Assembly (NCBI GenBank): GCA_050084985.1
Contig: JBITNC010000001.1
Coordinates: 158,162,001 to 158,226,000, forward strand
Source of the DNA: Nageia nagi
Lineage: Eukaryota; Pinophyta
Direction: 5' to 3'
Length of the DNA: 64,000 bases
Shown here: positions 21,976 through 33,833 of the stretch, in pieces
Position numbering within the stretch: the stretch's first letter is position 1
How the letters are laid out: each line of letters starts with the position of its first letter
Notes under the pieces: model-generated
Told to the model about the DNA's origin: nothing
Database searches by the model: none
The model's input: only the letters and a program-made list of their open reading frames with translations
Position numbers and translations under genes: made by a program

Positions 21976-22224
21976 TGTTAGACACCTTATCCTTAGGGAT
22001 TATGGTAGATACAATATAGTAGTAGTTACTTACTATATTTAGTAAATTTATAACTTTGTGTGTGTTAGAATTCGAAATGTCATTTCTAGGAGAATATGAA
22101 GAGTTACTTTGTATCTCAAGGGTCACCCAAGAAGATGAATGTGAAGATTGAATATTCTTGTGTATTAAGACATTATTCTAACCTAATACAATGCTTTTTG
22201 ATCTTAGAGTTATCTATCTTGGAA
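21976..22224 (+). repeat. 3' LTR of Copia G (249 bp)
   Basis: Direct copy of 15844-16092 with the same length. Its last bases ('ggaa') diverge from CA. Confidence 0.85.
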
Positions 22225-22448
22225 CTTTTATTATTTATAACATCATTGAAAAGGAAACTGGAACCATATCTACTACCCATGCAACAAATGATGCCAATTC
22301 TACTACAAATATGACTATGTTACCAAATAAGGATAAATGTGTTTAGTGCTTTGACTAGGGCATTGGTCGTTACTATAAGAAATTATGGCATGTACGAGAA
22401 ATAAGTATTTTAGAATATTGAAACAAGTTTCAACCCTAGTAACCCCTT
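22225..22448. repeat. Telomere-like composite satellite, right part
   Basis: Continues the unit broken at 15843: 'tctactacaaatatgactat', 'aaataaggataaatgtg', 'gaaattatggcatg' and 'caaccctagtaacccct'. It is then cut by the LTR of Copia C. Confidence 0.8.
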
Positions 22449-23004
22449 TGAAGGAATTAATCCTAAGTGACTAAATCTCTAATTACCCAAGATCATATGA
22501 AAGCTCTCTTTAAATACTTAAGCATTAAGAACACAAACTCAAAGTAGCATTCACAAAATATGAATTAATATAAAGTGGTTCCTCCAACAATGGGATTACA
22601 TCCAATAATCTAATATCTTCTTATTCTCAAAGAGCACTCTCTTACAACAACACTTTCTCACTTCCCCTACAATCTAGACAAGAGCATAACTTTGCTACAA
22701 ACTAAAGAGTAATCTCAAGGAGAGGACCTTTTATTTATAGACCAAAATCCTCCCTTGGATCATCCTTTTAACCATTATATAATATCATGGCATGCATCAC
22801 CCTTTTTACCCAAGGGGCATGCTCATGAGATGGAGTGAAGGACAAGTTACATTATCAAATTCATAAATACTTAAATGATATCAAGGGATATTTTAAGTAT
22901 TAGTGAATTTACATTATCATATTCACTAACTAGATAAGGATACCCTTAAGTATTAAGTGAACTACATGAAAAGACCTTATAATAATGCATTATACATTTC
23001 AACA
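22449..23004 (-). repeat. 3' LTR of Copia C (556 bp, minus)
   Basis: On the plus strand it starts TGAAGGAATTAATCC and ends TTTCAACA. It shares 'gtggttcctccaac', 'cttttatttatagacc', 'ggggcatgctcatgagatgg' and 'ataatgcattatacat' with the LTRs of A and E. The polypurine tract lies at 23005-23016 (minus strand attaaggggaag). No matching 5' LTR of this element is found in the window. Confidence 0.8.
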
Positions 23005-23754
23005 CTTCCCCTTAATTCGATATTGGGGTAGAGCAAAGAGGAGAGAAGAAAGAGAAAGTTATCCTCCATAGAGATACAATCAGAGATTAGAACATTTACA
23101 TCTTTGATAAATAGGAAAGATCTTATATTGAGGCTCACTACTTTACCATTTGAAAAAATAGTTTGCAATATAATCATTAACCATAAATAATTTAATTGTA
23201 CAATATAGTATTTCAATAACAAGTTAACATGATGAGCCTTCATGAGCATGTTCATTCAAAGTAGGTAACATGCAAAAACATGCAAGCTACAAGCAATTCA
23301 TAAACAAGATCAAACAAATGTATCATATAAATATTCATATCAACATAAGATAAAAGAATCAATTAATGTCATCCATAAATGGATCAATGGTGCATTATAA
23401 TTAATCATAAGCATGCTAATCCAATACTCATAGTCACTTGGTATATAAAAATATGTGTTGATTAATATTAAAAATATAGCATCAGCACATACAAGTTCCT
23501 CGCATATGGCAAACTAAATAGTGCCAAAAAGCACATACTAGTTCCTCACATATGAATAACTAAAATAGTGTTAGCATAAGCCATCATATGCTCAAAAAAT
23601 GTATAACTATTTTCTCACATGAAGCGAACTAACCACAAAGGTGTACATAAAAATATCACCATTATACAACCAAAAAATCCTTCTAGTGATGAATTTTTCA
23701 TCATAGACATGAATTCAATAATAATTCAACCTTAAATATCAATTAAGGGAAAAT
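23005..23754 (-). other. Copia C polypurine tract and 3' untranslated region
   Basis: Non-coding block between LTR and RNase H. It shares 'attggggtagagcaaagagg' and 'tgatgagccttcatgagcatg' with element D (39280-39530) and, in reverse, element B (12690-12930). Confidence 0.65.
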
Positions 23755-25400
23755 TCAACTCAATAGATTCTCTAATCTTATAGAATTGATCTTTAGGAAG
23801 GGGCTTGGTGAACAAATCAATGGATTTTAGGACTAATGGATAATATTCCAATTGTAGGATACCATCTAGAACCTTCTCCTTGATAAAATATTCTTAAACT
23901 TCAACATATTTTGTTCTTTGATAAAAAATAAGTTATTTTCCAAAGTAATAGTTGAATAATTATCTAAAGAAATCTATGATGGTTGAGCTTACTCATACCT
24001 AATTTCTTTCAAAAGATACACCAACCAAATGGCTTCCTAGGTCATGACTAACATGGCTTGATGTTTTTCCTCTATGGTGGAGAGAGCAGTAGTAGGCTAC
24101 TTCTTGGAAGCCCAATAGATAGTATCTGAACTAATGCTAAACACATAAGCAAATGTTGATTTATTATCATCTCTATCTCCCCCATAGTTAGAATCTGAGT
24201 ACCCTGAGAGAACAAATGAGGGCAACTTGGAATACTTGAGAGCAAGATCCTTCATTCCCATAACATACCTCAAGATTTGCTTTACAACATTGAGATGCTC
24301 AGCATATGATTTTTACATACACCATGCCATAAGATTTACTACAAAGGTAATATCTTGCTTAGAGATAGTTAAATAAAGAAGATTGCTAATTAGTTTTCTA
24401 TAAGATGTAGCATCTACCAACTAAGAGTTGGAGCTAAGAGAACGAGTGATTCTAGGAGAGACTAGGATCACAATAGGTTTGCACTCCTTTATTTCAAACT
24501 TTTGTAATATATTTGAGATATACTTGGATTGACTAAGGTAAGTACATCCTTGTATTAGTACACTTTCATACCAAGATAGTAAGGTAAGAGGCCAAGATCA
24601 ATCATTTCAAATGTTGCCTTAAGTTTGGATATGTACTCTTGGAAAATTTTGTCATTATTTTCTATGATCAAAAGATCATCCATATAGAGAATAATCAATA
24701 CCAAGTCTTATCCATGATTAAACACATATAGATTTGAATTGAAGAATCACTTAGAGAAGCCAATGTCCATAAAGTATACTGAAATATTTTTGTACCAAGC
24801 TCTAGGTGCTTACTTAGGTCCATACAAATACTTCTTTAGCTTGCATATAAGGGACTCTTTACCTTACATAGCAAACTCTTTTCATTGATTCATGTATATT
24901 TTCATATCTAGGTCACCATTGAGAAAAGCACTCTTAGCATCAACTTGAAAATCTTTCCATCCTTGAGTTGTTGAAAGAGAAAGGATTAACCTAACTATGG
25001 GCATCATTACTATTAAAGCAAAGGTTTCCTCATAATCAAATTTGTATTTTTTAGCAAAACCCTTGGCTACTAGTCTTGTCTTATATTTCTTAATTTATCT
25101 AATTTAATTGTATTTGACCTTGTAAATCTGCTTATTTACAATCACATTTCATTCTTTTAGATAAGTAACTAAGTCCCAAGTTTGATTTTTCATCAGAGTC
25201 TCATACTTCACTTTCATTGTTTCCATCCAACATTAATGCTTCTAAGCTTTCTTAAATGATTAAGGCTCATTCTTGCTATCAATTTTGGAAAAAAAAAAAA
25301 AGGATTTATTTTAAGGTCATACTTCTTGTTATCCTTTATGTTGAAGAATTTTTCTCCTGAGATTACTTATCTAAATTAACATCCAACCAATTAGGTGCAA
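23755..25400 (-). pseudogene. Copia C RNase H and reverse transcriptase
   Basis: Minus-strand traces: the C-terminus LFTKPLPKDQ type (~23800), RNase H around 24110-24250, and RT with LVLIILYMDDLLIIENND (~24690), in which YVDD is YMDD. A further RT block with the AFLNGDLD pattern is near 24920. Upstream there is a KYKFDYEETFAL-type block (~25020-25050). Numerous stops (TAG, TAA) and frameshifts; no frame above 60 codons survives. Order RT then RNase H on the minus strand agrees with the LTR at 22449. Confidence 0.78.
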
Positions 25401-26420
25401 CAGAAGAGTCATCAAGATCATCCAGATCTTCATAGGAAGTAAATTCCTCAAGAAGTTCATTGAACATTACATCCCTTAAGAGGAACATTGCTCTAAAGGA
25501 AAGAGAGTAGAGACTTTAGCCTCTATATTGACTATCATAGCCCATAAAGATGCACTTTTAAGATCTCTTGTACAACTTCTTTCTTTTCTTAGAAATAATG
25601 AAGGCATAGGCATCATAACCAAAAACCCTATTGTGGGATATGTTAGGTTTCTTTCTTTCCCATGCCTCATATGAGGTTTTTCCTTCAAGTAGTTTTCTAA
25701 ATTACTTATTTAGGGTATAGATCATGGTATTTATAGCTTCACCCAATAATAAACTAGGAAGATTTCGCAACATGCACCTAACCATTTCTTAAATGGTTCT
25801 ATTCTTGTTTTTGGAAATACCATTTTGCTAAGGGGTTTAAGGGATCATGAATTACCTATTAATCATGTATTTGGCCCAATATTCATTAAACTCATTGCTA
25901 TTAATTATTAGATATCAGCATCTTAATTTTGAAGTTACTCTAATTTTCAACTAAGGATTTGAAATTTTTGAACCCATCAATAGTTTGATCCTTGTACTTA
26001 AGTAAATAATTGAATTTCATCCTACCAAAGTCTTCAATGAATGTCAAGATATAATATGCTTCCCAAAAATACTTAGTCTAAAATGAACCCATTAAATTTG
26101 AATGCATCAGCTAAAGAAGTTATGTTACCCTTTTTGCCTTATATTTCTTAATTTTTTTTCTATTCATCTTCCCTAGGATTCAATTCTAAAAAAAACTAAT
26201 TGTGGGTGATATCGATGGTAAACCTTCCATGAGTTCTTTATTTTTCATGACTTCAATTCTTTTGTGGTTAAGGTGGCTTAATCAATGGGGAAAAAGATTG
26301 CTCTTAGAATAAACATTGATAGCAAGGCATATCTTTGTTGGCACGTGATCAACAATATAGAGATAATCTTTCACTGATCCTTTCATCAAAGTGGTAAGTC
26401 CCTTCTTAATGCACCAGGAG
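25401..26420 (-). pseudogene. Copia C integrase
   Basis: Minus strand: the integrase C-terminal module with GYDAYAFIISKKRKKLYKRS and CIFMGYDSQYRG (~25540-25630), LRNLPSLLLGEAINTMIY (~25720-25770), and a degraded core to ~26150. It aligns with D (42461-42730) and E (55800-56040). Stops and frameshifts throughout. Confidence 0.75.
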
Positions 26421-27612
26421 TGTGAGTTTAACTTGAACAAGTACCCTTTCTTTGCAACTTAAATTATGGAAAAAATATTCATACTAAGTTTAGGCACATA
26501 GAGTACATTTTCAAGAATCTTTTTATGCAACAATACACTTCTAATACCTTGAATTTCAAGGATTTAATTATCATCTATAACAAGTGCATCCTTTTTATAC
26601 TTATAAAAATTTTCAAACTTAGACTTTTCAAAATACATGTGATTCATGAACCTAGAGTCAATAATCTAATTATTCAAGAAAGTGTGATACCTAGAGTAAA
26701 TAGCACAAATAAAAGTAGATTTATTAATCTTCTTTTGGCATTTAAAGTTTTTTGATTTTTTAGTTCCTTTTCCACTTTATTATTCCTTTTTCTTGAATAA
26801 ATATGATTCCTTGTGACCATAGATGCCATAGAAATTACAATTACCATCAAATTTATCTTTAGATTTGGATTTACTAGACTATCATGGCCATTCTATTTTT
26901 TGTTTCCACCTTTCTTGAAGCCCCTTTTTGAAGCATGGGAAGATTTATTTTGATTTTTAAACTTCTTTTTTTATTAAGTCTACATTGGTCCAAGTGCCAC
27001 AAAACTCTCCTTAGGAGTAGAGATCAATAACTTTTTATTGAGAGCTTTCTTTTGTTTCAAGAGAATCCTTGAAAATTTTTCTAAGAAGTACACTTCTCAT
27101 TCATCATCAAAACTCATCTCAATGATTATAATGAAGTGATTGAATTTAGAAAAGATACTTTGAAGTATGATAAATACCACAAACTCATCATTGATCTAGT
27201 TGTACGTATACCCCACAATTTGGGTCTAAAGATCAACAATCTTGTTCAATTATATTACAATACTTTAATTTTCCTCTTGATGTGATTGCAAAAAAAATTG
27301 GAGAATGGTGAACCTCCAAGATAATTTGGATCCAAGGTAGATTTTCTTTAGCTTGTCCCAAGCTTCCTTTGCAGAGTTTGAGAAAGAGACCAAGAGGAGG
27401 AATTCATTTGAAATTGCACAAAACATCATAGAGGTTGTTAACTCATTCTTTGTATTGTAAGCAATAAGTGCCTACTCATATTTTGGAGCAACTTGATTTT
27501 CATTTACCATTTACCATAGTTTCCATGCTTGAATCTTTACTTTCATCCTAGGTTCCCAAACATCATAGGTAAAATAGTATAGGATGTGCTTGGGTGAAAA
27601 GGCGTCTCCCAT
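26421..27612 (-). pseudogene. Copia C protease and gag
   Basis: The gag ATG at 27612-27610 (minus, MGDAFSPKHIL pattern) matches copies A and F. The gag core runs to ~26950. A damaged zinc knuckle is at ~26796-26848: the first Cys and GHK motif remain, other Cys positions read Tyr. The protease linker (LYVPKLSMN pattern) is at ~26490. All are in several broken frames. Confidence 0.7.
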
Positions 27613-29080
27613 TTACTACAAAAGAATGTGAAACTAATAAACAAAGTAAGCATACTAAACTTATGAACTAAATTAATCAACCATTTATGTTGATTTTATT
27701 CAAATTTATTAACCATAAATGTTGAGTTTTAGCCAAAGGTAATCAACAAGTCATGATTAAATTTTTTAACCAATTTCACATGTGCAAAAGGTTTTCAATC
27801 TCATCAAATGATATATCCCATACATCTAACATTTTATTATAACCAAGTAACATTATAGTATAGAAGGTAGATTTGAGGTAATTTTCTTGTTTAAAATTAG
27901 GCCTTCACATAAATTCCCACATGCAACACTTAGTGACAAAATCCAAGCCATGATGGAGCCCAAGTCCTACCAATCCTCAACTAGTTCCCCTTGGCCAGCA
28001 TTATACTTTCACAAAAAGATGTACTAGTTATTTTTCAAAGGTGTGATGTATGTTGGATTGAAAAAATTATTATCTTTATTAGGTTTCAATTTTTCCTCCT
28101 AGGTTATCAGGATAATCCTTAAATGGACATACAAACATGTGGTAATACTACACATATGTCTATCCACCTATATGGAGTTATGTCTAGACCAATAGAGGAC
28201 TTAGGGGTAATTAACAAGTACAGACCTTATACCATTTGGATCAATAGACTAAAGGTTCCATTCTACCCTATCCTCCCCTCATGGCTCCCTAAATAAGTCA
28301 TGTTGCGAAATAAAAACATGTGGATGTGTTCATTTTAGGGGGTGCACTTTCACTGTCTACAATTTTTGCAAACAAAATAAAATCAAAGTGCTTAACATAA
28401 AGTAAAATGCTTAAAAAAATAATACATCATAAAAAATTTAAACCTAAGAGTCCAATGGATTTTGTTACCAACCCCAAGAGGATCTCTTTATAAAAAATGC
28501 ATGAGTTCATTATTTTTAAGTAACAATAGAAAAGGTATCCCCTTTTTACTTAAAAACTTGAACCTGGAAAAAAACATGCACCCCTTCATCAATATTAAAA
28601 AATGTACTTAAAAAATATCTCCCTCATTGCAATTTTACCTTAGAGAGAAACAACATTCTTTTAATAATATGGGAGAGAGAGAAGAAAAAATAATACTTCC
28701 CTCTTTCTAACACTTAAGAAAATAATTTCCCCTACTTTTTCCTTAGCATTAAAAAAATTCTTTTACTTAAAAAAATTCCCTTTTCTAAAATTTAACAAAT
28801 TTTCTCCCCCTTAAAAATTCACATTTTTGTTAGAGTTAACAATAATCTCCCCAAAAATTCTTCCCTTGATCTAGTTAGGTGATTAATAAGGGTTTGGAGG
28901 AAAATGAAGCAAGTAGGAAAGCAAGCAAGTAGGCAAGAAGGTAGTCCTATTGGGGGGTAAAGCTTAAAGGTTAGGATAGGACATCTGTAGCAAAACATAG
29001 TGTGATAATGCATGAGATAAGATAGAGGTAGAAATTGTTATGGCCCACCCAAATGGGAGGGGTCCCCACTCTTCCTCCTT
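27613..29080 (-). other. Copia C leader
   Basis: Non-coding leader related to those of A, D and F: 'aggttatcaggataatcc' at 28103, 'catgtggtaatactacacat' at ~28136 and the 'ggccttcacataaattccc' block at ~27899. Ends near 29080, where LINE-like sequence begins. Confidence 0.6.
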
Positions 29081-29159
29081 CTCAAAAATACTTCAAAAAA
29101 AATCTACAAACTATATCCATCTACAAACTATATCCATCTTGGGATACCATTTGAAGTCC

Positions 29160-29800
29160 AAAAATTTTACTTTGATAAAGGAATTTCTTGCATTATAGTC
29201 TCAAATGAAGCATACAAGAGAATCCATGAATCCAAGAAAAAAACCCTAATTGGTAAATTTATGGGAACTAGACCAATCCTAGAAAATATAATGAAATGGT
29301 TCAGAATTGTATGGAAAATAAAAGGGGATGTGAACATGGAGACTCTCCCATGTGACTTTCTTATGTTTAACTTTTAGTTTGGAAGAAGACCTAGAATGAG
29401 TCATGGAGAACAGGCCATGGTGGTTTGGAAAAAGTGGATTACATATTAACAAATGGTATAAAGAATTTAATTTAAAAAAGGAATCTTTCTCTAAAATACC
29501 CATGTGGATATCTTTACCAAATCTACCTTTGGATTTTTGGTTTGAGGAGGTAATTATGGGCATTGCTTCCACAATGGGAAAGTTTATATACATGGATAGA
29601 AATACCCAATTGGAAAATCTTTCAAATGGCTAGGTTCTATGCAAATGCTCACATATTAAAGCCAATGAAGAGTAGCATCTTCCTAAGGAATAAAAATGGA
29701 GAGCACTACTAGGAGATCTCCTTTAATACCCCACCAATGATTTGTGTGAGTCGTAGTAGACGTGGACACACAGAGAAGGATTGGCTAGCCAAGGCCAAGC
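29160..29800 (+). pseudogene. LINE ORF1-like fragment with DUF4283 and zinc knuckle
   Basis: Plus-strand reading with one frameshift near 29390 gives the plant DUF4283 pattern: SNEAYKRIHESKKKTLIGKF (~29199), ILENIMKWFRIVWKIKGDVN (~29278), ENRPWWFGKSGLHINKWYKE (29406) and KIPMWISLPNLPLDFWFEEV (29490). At ~29740-29790, ICVSRSRRGHTEKDW keeps CX2CX4HX4C spacing, with Cys2 read as Arg and Cys3 as Trp. In plants, DUF4283 plus zinc knuckle is typical of non-LTR retrotransposon ORF1. No endonuclease or RT follows, so it is a short fragment inside leader-like DNA. Confidence 0.7.
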
Positions 29801-29899
29801 AACAAAACCCACAAGGCATATAATAGAATAGAATTAATAAGCATAATGGGGGAACATGAAGGCTAACAAGAAGCTGATTCCAATATAGTAACAATGATT

Positions 29900-31098
29900 A
29901 TATGACCCTTGTAAAATTTTAATTACTCACTATGCTATTATGTATTAGATGACCCTTATTTGTATTCCCTATATTACTCTCACTAGTCAAGATGCTTATT
30001 GTATGTGCCATTTCATTTTCTTTATCTATGATCAAGGTATAGCCATATAGACATTTAATACTCTACTTGTAAAAGGTTTTCAAGGGCCTTTAAAAACTCA
30101 ATTTTTTTATTAATGTCAAATTTACCCACTAGTTTTAATCCAAAAGAAAAGCCTCCCCCTTTTAATACTTAAAAATAGTTTCCCCACTAAAATAAAAATA
30201 AAATTAAAAATCTTAAATTTAATTCCTCTCCCCTATTTTAAATGATTGAAGAATCCCTTTTAATTTAAATTATTACATCTTCCCATATAAAATAATTATT
30301 CCATATTTAAATAAGGTAAATTTAATAAGTCATCATTGGGTGCAATTAACCCATCCACTAGGCCTACATAAAATTAAATGAGTTGCACTTTTCTTTTTAC
30401 CAAATGTAATGAATATAGAGGGAAGGTGTGCACTCCATCAATAGCTATGAGGAAGAGTTTTATTATTATATTTTTTTATATTTATATGACATAGACTCAT
30501 TTAAAAAATTGCAGGAGCATTGCAGGTAGAATGAATATGGGGGAGGGTTGCATGATGGGTGGAAGGCCACAAAGGGAGTCATGATGTGAGGCCAAGAGGG
30601 TTGCATAGGCCATAAATGAGATTCAATTGGTATGTGGGGTCAGCAACCATGCAATGTATAATTGGGAGTCATACAGGGCACAAAGAGGATGGGTGAGTAA
30701 GCGTTATGATATGCCCTATGGCTTCAATAGTCATCTATTAAATGGATAGGGTAATGTGGTCAAGTTCAAATGAAAGGAAAGTCCTAATGGTTCTTAGTTG
30801 GTATGGTTATTAACCACAAGATCGAAGAGTGAAGGGAGGTTGGTGGTGTGGTTCACTTAACGAGGCAAGGTTATGGGTCTAATGGGAGAATGTCAAGGTC
30901 ACAAAGGGGAAATAGGTAGGGAGTCCAAAGGGAGGTTGGGGGCCATAATGCCAAAAGATAAAATGTTGTGTTTTAGAATGTGAAGTTGCAAAGGTTGTAT
31001 AAGGCCACCAAGCCCTATTGATTTTTGTTATGAATCTTCCCCCTATAAAATAATTCAAATTTATTAATTTATGAAGATCAATAACCAATTTAAACTTA
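29900..31098. other. Copia leader-like DNA with a G-rich block
   Basis: 30280-30400 resembles leader A near 1500-1600 ('aataagtcatcattg' and 'gcaattaacccat'). 30500-30990 is G-rich, with repeated 'ggccacaaag', 'gggagtcat' and 'gaggccaagagg' words. No coding. Confidence 0.45.
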
Positions 31099-31795
31099 TT
31101 AGCTTGGTTTCCCAAGCCACCATGTTGCCATGGTTTTTTGATATGGATGGCCCTTTCTCACAAAGGCACCAAATGATTGTTAGAATTTGTAATGAAATAT
31201 TGTGAATATCTAAACTCCTTGTAAATTCAATTAATTACTTAAAGGATATGTAGATACCTTAAGGGATTAATTGAATTCTTTATTAAGTAGACTTTGACTT
31301 TACCAAATGGTTAGTTGGTAGGTTAAAGTTAGGTGATACATTTATTGTAACCCTAACCTTACCCTTGGGTTAAAGGGAGGTTAGGGAGGTGCTCTCAAGC
31401 TATAAATAGAGGGCCTCTCCTCTTGTAACATAACTAAGTTTTTGGAGTAAGATTACTCTACTAGTTGTGTAGGAGAGGAAGAGAATGTTAGTTGTAAGAG
31501 GGGCATACTTGAGAATTGAGACACTAGTTGTGGATGTACTCCCAAGGAGGGAGGAACCACATTACACTTGTGTTATCTTGTGTGAATGGTGTTATCTTGT
31601 GTATGATTGAGTTTCCTAGTCTTGGTCCTTGAGGATTTGTTTAGATCTAGTCTAAATCCTTCAATGATAATATTGATCCTTCCTTACAAAGGTGTAAAAT
31701 GCTAATAGTGATCAACTTGATTTCCAAAGCCATCATGTTTCCATGGAGTTTTTGATAAGAGTGCCCCTTCCTTACAAAGGAGGCCAATGATAAGT
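31099..31795. repeat. Direct repeat pair flanking a solo LTR
   Basis: 31099-31177 ('ttggtttcccaagccaccat', 'ccctttctcacaaagg', ending 'caaatgat') and 31707-31795 ('ttgatttccaaagccatcat', 'cccttccttacaaagg', ending 'caatgat') are diverged copies. A third partial copy ('gatccttccttacaaaggtg') begins at 31676. Confidence 0.65.
31178..31663 (+). mobile_element. Solo Copia LTR (486 bp) with 5-bp target duplication
   Basis: TG...CA ends (TGTTAGAATTTG...CCTTCA), flanked by 'atgat' at 31173-31177 and 31664-31668. TATA box TATAAATAG at 31401. The shared family block 'ggatgtactcccaaggaggg' relates it to the LTRs of B and D. No internal element sequence is attached, so it is a product of LTR-LTR recombination. 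Confidence 0.88.
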
Positions 31796-33239
31796 AATAA
31801 TATGAAAATATTTTAATACGGATAATATATTTCCATAAGTATTATTTATGATAAGTAACCATGTAAATACCTGATAATTTATGTGTACGATATGGAATTA
31901 ACTGATAAGATCTATTTGTGAAAAGTGATATGTAAAAGTATTTTTGTAAAGTATTATATGAAATATCATGAAAATTGATAAGAAACAACATATGTGACTA
32001 CAATATCATTTGACATTCATGACATGTAATATGAAAAGAGCATGTTAAATATGTTTTTGAACATGATAAGACATCAAGATGCATGTAATTTGAATAATCA
32101 TATTGCATACAAAGAGAATGTACATGTTTTGCTCCATTTAACTATATATACAAAATATCAAAGTGAAAAGCAATGCAATTTAATCATTTTAACTCAGCGA
32201 AAGTGCTAGAAGCATAGTGGTGATACTGGAGAGAAGCAATAAATTACTAAAAGTATAGATTTTCTTAGTTTTGTTATGCACTCATGAAGTGAAAAAGATA
32301 AGCAATTTAATGAAGTTGACTAGGTAATGCAAAATTTGATGAGCATTTCCATTTTAATTTTACCAATTTGACCCATGAGGTATTTTTGACAAATTAGACT
32401 TTGTTAGTGACAGTAAGTTATCTTTTCATTCTATGTAGACTATGATCAAAGTTAGGATTTGAAATTATGTCAAAAAAGATCAATTTAATCTAGTAATAGT
32501 GTTGGAATCATAGTAGTTGTGCACCATTAAATATGACCTAAGAAGAATAAAAGTATTTCACAGATAAGCATGCAGAGGTTTAACAACAAAAAGACGTTCA
32601 ATTTTGGTTCTTTGACAAGGATAAGGGACCAATTTGGAAAATGGGGTCTCAAATAGTTTATAAATAGGTGAAATGAGTTTTCATTTGTAGATTTTTATTT
32701 GGTCAACTTGAGCTCTTGTCCTTAAGGTTCTAGGTGTCCATTCGAGTCATTGAGGTATTGTGAGAGAACTACCAGCTAGTTGGATATAAATATTATAGAT
32801 ATGGCTCATCGAATTACATCACAATAGTGTCATCAGGATCTTGTTGTTCCTTCTTCACTCGAGGGACATTTGGTACTAAAAATGTCTTCATATTCTTGGT
32901 TTATACATAAATTAGGATATTTTTGACATATTAATTTTTTCAACTTAGCCAAGTTTTTACCAATTTTGTGAAATTTTTTAAACTTTTAGGATAAAAATGT
33001 AGGGACCAATTTTTATGTGCATGGAGAGGAATTAAAGTTATTTTTATCATAGAATCTAGGAAAAATTAGGTGGGTTTTGAAATTTTTGAGAAATTGAGGG
33101 TTTTAATGGGGCGGCACCATTGTATTCCTAGCATCGTCGTTGGAATAAACTTTACTCAAAAATAAAATATTTGAATTCTATATGGATTTTAAGGTTGTTA
33201 GACACTTGAATTCTAGGATAATTTGATACCTAAACCACT
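31669..33239. other. Unrecognised region
   Basis: AT-rich. Contains 'gtttataaataggtg' at ~32658, which could be a promoter of a decayed LTR. The motif 'agtgctagaa.catagtggtg' and variants recurs (32205, 32497, 34085, 34366). No coding recognised. Confidence 0.35.
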
Positions 33240-33430
33240 AAGCCTCGAGGATGAGGAGGAGGGAGATAATGAAAAGGGGGGGATGAGGAGGATATGGTAG
33301 AGGAGGAATATATGTATATTAGTGACCTTTCATCATCTACCTAGGTAATGAATCCATCCATGTCATCTACATTAGGAGTTACTACTCCTCTGATAGATAC
33401 TTCAGGTATACTTAGCAAGACCCTAAGGAC
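33240..33430 (+). pseudogene. Acidic coding-like patch
   Basis: Plus strand reads EDEEEGDNEKGGDEEDMVEE followed by a Ser/Thr-rich stretch with one stop. It is low complexity and could come from a retrotransposon gag tail or chance purine richness. Not recognised. Confidence 0.25.
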
Positions 33431-33817
33431 TTGTCAATTTATTACTTTAGGTTTTAGAAAAGAAAATTAAATATGATATTTTTAATATGACATAGGGCTA
33501 GAGGCTCAAATAACAACATTGCAAGTATAAGTATCGATCCTCAGATAATAATATAAGAAAATAAGGGCGTTATAGGGATAGATAGAGACACTTCAATCTC
33601 TACCCCATGTCATGTATCACTAAGAGCTGAGGAAGCTCCAATATTTAGTCTTGGTGAAGGATAGCTAGCTGCTACAGTTTAGGTTGATATTGGTAGCTAT
33701 CTTAGCTAGTAGGTCTAGGAGCAGGAATAGGATCCAAGATGCATCTGTTGGATAGAGTTCCCATGGGGGGAACTAGTTGTTCTTAGGACCTATGATTATG
33801 TACTCTTTTTGGATATG

Positions 33818-33833
33818 TGTGTGTGTGTGTGTG
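33818..33833. repeat. (GT)n microsatellite
   Basis: Eight GT dinucleotides in a row. Confidence 0.9.

Larger units (their letters stand above)
15844..22224 (+). mobile_element. Copia element G (complete, inactive)
   Basis: Two LTRs of equal length (249 bp), a degenerate primer-binding site, gag, protease, integrase, RT and RNase H in Copia order, and a polypurine tract. Flanking 5-bp target copies are 'cttat' (15839-15843) and 'ctttt' (22225-22229), one mismatch. The satellite unit reads continuously once the element is removed. At least a dozen in-frame stops, and a YVDD-to-YVND change in RT, make it non-functional. Confidence 0.9.

Noticed and set aside
26525-26755. A plus-strand open frame of 76 codons
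   Set aside because: It is antisense to the Copia C gag/protease remnant and has no motif of its own.
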